Part shown: piece after piece, positions 60,708-64,000 of the stretch
Layout of the letters: the number at the start of each line of letters is the position of its first letter
Position numbering within the stretch: the first letter of the stretch is position 1
Source of the DNA: Parasphingopyxis sp.
Lineage (GTDB): Bacteria > Pseudomonadota > Alphaproteobacteria > Sphingomonadales > Sphingomonadaceae
NCBI RefSeq assembly: GCF_028279465.1
Contig: NZ_JANQNS010000013.1
Location: 124,001-188,000, forward strand
Direction: 5' to 3'
Length of the DNA stretch: 64,000 nucleotides
Position numbers and translations under genes: made by a program
The notes under the pieces: model-generated
Databases searched by the model: none
What the model was told of the DNA's origin: nothing
Seen by the model: only the letters and a program-made list of their open reading frames with translations

Positions 60708-62780
60708 GTGCGATTTTCCGCTTTGCAGACCATATACGGCCTCGTCGCCGCATTTTTCTGCCTGCTGCCCGCGGTCGCGCCTGCGCAGGTGCCGCGCGAA
60801 AATGCGATTCAGGCCGATCTGCTGGCCGAAACCGATGTGCCCACGCCCGGCCAGACCTTCACGATTGCGATCCGCATGCGGCCGGATGAGGGGTGGCATG
60901 GCTATTGGCTGAACCCGGGCGAGGCGGGGCTGCCGAACCGGTTCGACTGGACATTGCCGGACGGCGTGAGCGTCGGAGAATTGCGTTATCCGGTGCCCGA
61001 GCGACTCTCGATCAGCGGCATCATGAATTACATCTATTACGGCGAATATGCGATGCTCGTCGATGTGACGCTGGACGAAAACGTCGCGCCGGGTACCGCG
61101 CTGCCGCTGCGCGCCGAGGGCCAGTGGCTCGCCTGTACGGACGAAATATGCGTGCCCGAAGACGGCCCGCTCGCGATCGATCTTGTCACGGGTTCGGGCG
61201 CGGTCACCGATACCGCTGTGTTCGATGCGTATCGCGCGACCATGCCGCGGCCGCTGGGCAGCGAAGCTACGTTCGAAGTGGTTGGCGATACACTGCGGCT
61301 CGGCATTCCTTTTCCGGCGGCCGCGTCCGTTTCCGGGCCCTATTTCTTCTCCGAGACCGACCGAGTGCTCGATTACAGCGCCGAGCAGCGCATCTCGCGC
61401 AATGGCGATATGCTGATCGTCGAAGTGCCAGCAGAGAATGATGCCGCCGAAGCAGAGCGGATTACCGGCCTGATCAAGATCGGCGAGCATGACGGGCTGA
61501 TGCTCGCGGCCGTGCCTGGCGCCGTGCCAGCAGCCGGCGAGCCGATATCGGGCGAACCGGCGGACAGTTCGACCATGAGCGCCGACATCGGCACCGTTCT
61601 CCTCGCGCTGGGCGGCGCGATCCTTGGCGGCCTGTTGCTCAACATCATGCCCTGCGTTTTTCCGATCCTTAGCCTCAAGGCATTGAGCCTCGCCAAGGCT
61701 GGGGGCGAAGAGCGCGCGGTGCGCCGCGATGCGCTGGCCTATACAGCGGGCGTTATCATCGTCTGCCTCGGGCTGGGTGCAGCACTCCTTGGGCTGCGCG
61801 CGGGCGGGGCGGCAGCCGGCTGGGCATTTCAATTACAAGACCCCCGCATGATCCTCTTCCTGCTCCTGCTGGTGACGGCGATCGCGCTCAACCTTGCCGG
61901 GCTGTTCGAAGTGCCGAGCCTGTCGGGCGGCGGGCGCTTTGCCGACAAGGATGGCGCGGCCGGCTCCTTCTTCACCGGCGCGCTGGCGGCGTTCGTGGCG
62001 ACGCCCTGCACCGGTCCCTTCATGGCGGCGGCGCTCGGTGCGGCGCTTGTGGTGCCGACCGCGGTGGCACTTGCCATATTCGCCGGGCTCGGCCTCGGCC
62101 TGGCCTTGCCGTTTCTCCTGCTCGCCTATGTACCGGCTCTGCGCGCCAAACTGCCCAAGCCCGGCCCGTGGATGGAGCGGTTCCGGCACATCATGGCCGT
62201 TCCGATGTTCCTGACGGCGTTGGCGCTCGGCTGGATTCTCGGCCGTCAAACGGGTGTCAACGGTATGACGCTCGGCATCGCCGCGGCGCTCGGCATTGCG
62301 CTCATGCTGTGGTGGGCGGGTAACCGGCAGGTGGCGGGCAAGCGCGCCTGGTTGCCGGTTATCCCCGCGCTGATTGTCGTACTGGCCGCGCTCGCTGTCG
62401 TGCCGCCCTCCGCGCCCGCCAGCGCCGCGCAAGCAGAGAGCGGCGTCCTCGATGCGGAGATGTTCACCGAAGCGCGGCTCGCGGAATTACGCGGCGAGGG
62501 CCGCCCCGTCTTCGTCTATTTCACGGCCGACTGGTGCATCACTTGTAAGGCCAACGAGGCCGGCGCGCTGAGCCGTGCAGCCGTTGCCGAGCATTTCGAG
62601 GCGCAGAATATCGCCGTCCTCGTCGGCGACTGGACGACCGGCGATCCCGTGATCGGGCGCTTCATCGAAAGCCATGGCCGCTCGGGCGTGCCGCTCTATC
62701 TGTTCTACGGCCCGACGGGTGAGCCCGAGATACTGCCGCAGATCTTGACAGTCGGCATGCTGACGGAGCTTTCAGCTTGA
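60708..62780 (+). CDS. dsbD: Thiol:disulfide interchange protein DsbD-type reductase
   Basis: 690 residues from GTG 60708, with AAGGAG at 60695-60700. Signal peptide to PAQ. Periplasmic N-terminal domain of the ScsB/DsbD-like type (WHGYWLNPGEAGLPNRFDW, WLACTDEICVPE with paired Cys), central eight-helix domain with Cys316 (NIMPCVFPI) and Cys434 (ATPCTGPFM), and a C-terminal thioredoxin domain with Cys610-x-x-Cys613 (DWCITCKAN). It relays electrons from cytoplasmic thioredoxin to periplasmic substrates. Confidence 0.93.
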   Translation: MRFSALQTIYGLVAAFFCLLPAVAPAQVPRENAIQADLLAETDVPTPGQTFTIAIRMRPDEGWHGYWLNPGEAGLPNRFDWTLPDGVSVGELRYPVPERLSISGIMNYIYYGEYAMLVDVTLDENVAPGTALPLRAEGQWLACTDEICVPEDGPLAIDLVTGSGAVTDTAVFDAYRATMPRPLGSEATFEVVGDTLRLGIPFPAAASVSGPYFFSETDRVLDYSAEQRISRNGDMLIVEVPAENDAAEAERITGLIKIGEHDGLMLAAVPGAVPAAGEPISGEPADSSTMSADIGTVLLALGGAILGGLLLNIMPCVFPILSLKALSLAKAGGEERAVRRDALAYTAGVIIVCLGLGAALLGLRAGGAAAGWAFQLQDPRMILFLLLLVTAIALNLAGLFEVPSLSGGGRFADKDGAAGSFFTGALAAFVATPCTGPFMAAALGAALVVPTAVALAIFAGLGLGLALPFLLLAYVPALRAKLPKPGPWMERFRHIMAVPMFLTALALGWILGRQTGVNGMTLGIAAALGIALMLWWAGNRQVAGKRAWLPVIPALIVVLAALAVVPPSAPASAAQAESGVLDAEMFTEARLAELRGEGRPVFVYFTADWCITCKANEAGALSRAAVAEHFEAQNIAVLVGDWTTGDPVIGRFIESHGRSGVPLYLFYGPTGEPEILPQILTVGMLTELSA

Positions 62781-62789
62781 GATTCGCGT

Positions 62790-62866
62790 CATTCCGGACT
62801 TGATCCGGAATCCAGAGCCAAAAACGCTATCGCTTACCGTCCTGGACCCCGGATCAAGTCCGGGGT
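62790..62866. repeat. Inverted pair of REP-like hairpins (REPIN-like)
   Basis: ATTCCGGA-cttga-TCCGGAAT (62791-62811) and ACCCCGGA-tcaag-TCCGGGGT (62846-62866): two perfect 8-bp hairpins whose loops are complementary, in inverted orientation with a 34-bp spacer, filling the gap between dsbD and the amidohydrolase gene. The layout is that of REP doublets. The genes on the two sides are convergent, the usual niche for such repeats. Confidence 0.85.
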
Positions 62867-62887
62867 GGCGATCATGTGTTTGGCAAC

Positions 62888-64000
62888 CTATCGCCCGATA
62901 TCCTCATCCGCGCTGATCATCGGGCCGACTGGCGCGTCCATCGGCGGCGCATCGGCCGCGCCGCGTACCCAGGTGCGTTCGCCGCCGATCCAGGTCTCCG
63001 CAACTTGCGTCGCGCGGATTTCGGCCGGTGTCGCGTCGAAAATGTCGCGGTCGAGGATCAGGAAATCGGCATAGAGCCCTTCGCCGAGCCGCCCGATCTG
63101 GTCTTCCGCGAAACCGGCAAAGGCCGCGTCGGTGGTGAAAGCGGCGAAGGCCTGTTGCAGCGAGACGCGCTCATGCGCCTGCCAGCCGCCGGGCGGTTGA
63201 CCGCTCGCATCTTCGCGGCTGATCGCCACGGCCAGGCCCGGAAACGGGTTGGGGCTCTCGACCGGAAAATCGCTGCCAAAGGCGAGGCGCGATCCGACGC
63301 GGAGCATCGAATTCCACGCATAGGCGCCGGCCAGCCGGTTCGGCCCGAGCCGCGCTTCGGCCATCAGCCGGTCGGACGTCTGGTGTACGGGCTGCATCGA
63401 AGCGATGATCCCGTGCCGGCCGAAGCGGGGCAGGTCCGCGGGATCGACGACCTGCGCATGTTCGATCCGCCACCGCCGGTCGTCAGTATAGCGGGTCGCC
63501 AGTTCCTCGATCGCGCCCAGCGCCTCGCGGTTCGCGCCGTCGCCGATCGCGTGGATTGCCGCCTGGAACCGGTCGAGCGACAGCCGGCTGAGACGATTGC
63601 GGAGCGCGATCCCGTCGATCAGCGCGAGGCCGGTTTCGCCGGGCGCGTCGGCATAGGGCGCGTTCAGCAGCGCGCCGCGCGAGCCGAGCGCGCCATCGGC
63701 AAAAATCTTCAAGCCCACCATGCGCAGCCGCCCGTCATAGAGCCAGGGCGTCTTCGCATCGCCGGCGATATCGAGCAGCGTTTCCAATGCGTTAGCGTAG
63801 GAAATCACGCGGATTTGCAGGCGGTCGCGATCGCCGGCGCGGCGCAGCACGTCCCAATCGTCGGCGCTTGTGCCCATATCGTGCATCGTCGTGATGCCGT
63901 AGCTGAGGAGCAAATCCTGCGCCTCGCGCAGCGCCATATCGCGCACGGGCGGCTCCGGAGTCGGGATCGCATCTTCGACCAGCGCCATGGCCGCGTCGAT
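62888..64000 (-). CDS. YtcJ-like amidohydrolase, C-terminal part (5' end outside window)
   Basis: The frame is open from the right edge (the codons before ATG 63988 read IDAA), so the gene begins outside the window; 370 codons are visible. It has the amidohydrolase_3/YtcJ pattern: LLSYGITTMHDMGTS, DGALGSRGALLN, FQAAIHAIGDGANREALGAI (metal-binding His), RIEHAQVVDPADLPRFGRHG, AFGSDFPVESPNPFPGLAVA, and the C-terminal YADFLILDRDIFDATPAEIR. A metal-dependent hydrolase of amides or formyl groups; most family members are exported and of unknown substrate. Confidence 0.88.
   Translation of the reverse strand: MDAAMALVEDAIPTPEPPVRDMALREAQDLLLSYGITTMHDMGTSADDWDVLRRAGDRDRLQIRVISYANALETLLDIAGDAKTPWLYDGRLRMVGLKIFADGALGSRGALLNAPYADAPGETGLALIDGIALRNRLSRLSLDRFQAAIHAIGDGANREALGAIEELATRYTDDRRWRIEHAQVVDPADLPRFGRHGIIASMQPVHQTSDRLMAEARLGPNRLAGAYAWNSMLRVGSRLAFGSDFPVESPNPFPGLAVAISREDASGQPPGGWQAHERVSLQQAFAAFTTDAAFAGFAEDQIGRLGEGLYADFLILDRDIFDATPAEIRATQVAETWIGGERTWVRGAADAPPMDAPVGPMISADEDIGR

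Overview
The window is a GC-rich chromosomal segment from an alphaproteobacterium, most likely a member of the Sphingomonadales. The evidence is the recN-ligA neighbourhood with bamD upstream, a sigF/nrsF pair with a matching promoter, a methionine synthase split into two genes, a PhoK-like alkaline phosphatase, and dispersed palindromes with cores CCTGAGCTTGTCGAAGG and CCGGACTTGATCCGG, which I recall as common in sphingomonad genomes. I see no tRNA, rRNA, CRISPR array, prophage or transposase gene. Both window edges cut a gene: a glycosyltransferase on the left and an amidohydrolase on the right.

Layout. 1-11.5 kb: envelope assembly and DNA repair (bamD, recN, ligA, with two AT-rich small ORFs wedged between recN and ligA), an HWE sensor kinase, phhA, prmA, a short-chain dehydrogenase and a soluble globin-coupled chemoreceptor. 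11.6-21.5 kb: sdhCDA, then about 6.4 kb of unrelated genes on both strands (a DUF3592-like membrane protein, a glycine-zipper lipoprotein, a secreted C13 peptidase, an FMN alpha-hydroxy-acid dehydrogenase, an orphan ATP-grasp ligase, creD), and only then sdhB. 21.5-28.9 kb: a thioesterase, zapE, a regulator/VOC divergon, mdh, a tandem pair of paralogous exported proteins, sucD and a GDPD lipoprotein. 28.9-34.6 kb: sucA-sucB-lpdA. With sdh and mdh the window therefore encodes most of the oxidative half of the TCA cycle, but no sucC. 34.7-42.2 kb: a PepSY membrane protein, a GIY-YIG gene bracketed by perfect 26-bp inverted repeats, a TRIC-type channel, VOC/rsgA, sppA, a field of hairpins, and nrsF-sigF. 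42.2-44.4 kb: groESL with both a RpoH-type promoter and a CIRCE operator. 44.5-51 kb: a secreted S41 peptidase, a MAPEG protein, a LysR regulator, three acidic lipoproteins including MlaA, and an S9 peptidase. 51-56.9 kb: a methionine operon headed by an ArsR-methyltransferase fusion, then metF and the two metH halves. 57-64 kb: a membrane-anchored sulfatase, a PhoK-like phosphatase, a DsbD-type reductase and an amidohydrolase.

The most unusual signals are as follows. (1) A 349-bp unit at 35449-35797 consists of a GIY-YIG nuclease gene inside perfect REP-like inverted repeats, and looks like a minimal mobile or repeat-propagating element. (2) The methionine regulator's 24-bp palindromic operator lies over a TTGACC/TATATC promoter whose predicted start coincides with the ATG, predicting a leaderless, autoregulated mRNA. 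(3) An exact GTAACC-N16-CGAA promoter lies 290 nt upstream of sigF, back to back with the groESL heat-shock promoter. (4) Two AT-rich ORFs are stop/start-coupled to housekeeping genes (recN, sdhA) and interrupt normally tight operons. (5) There is a tandem paralogue pair between mdh and sucD, and a 21-residue hydrophobic micropeptide ORF behind three TTAAC sites.

All calls come from reading the sequence and recalled family knowledge. No database search was run.
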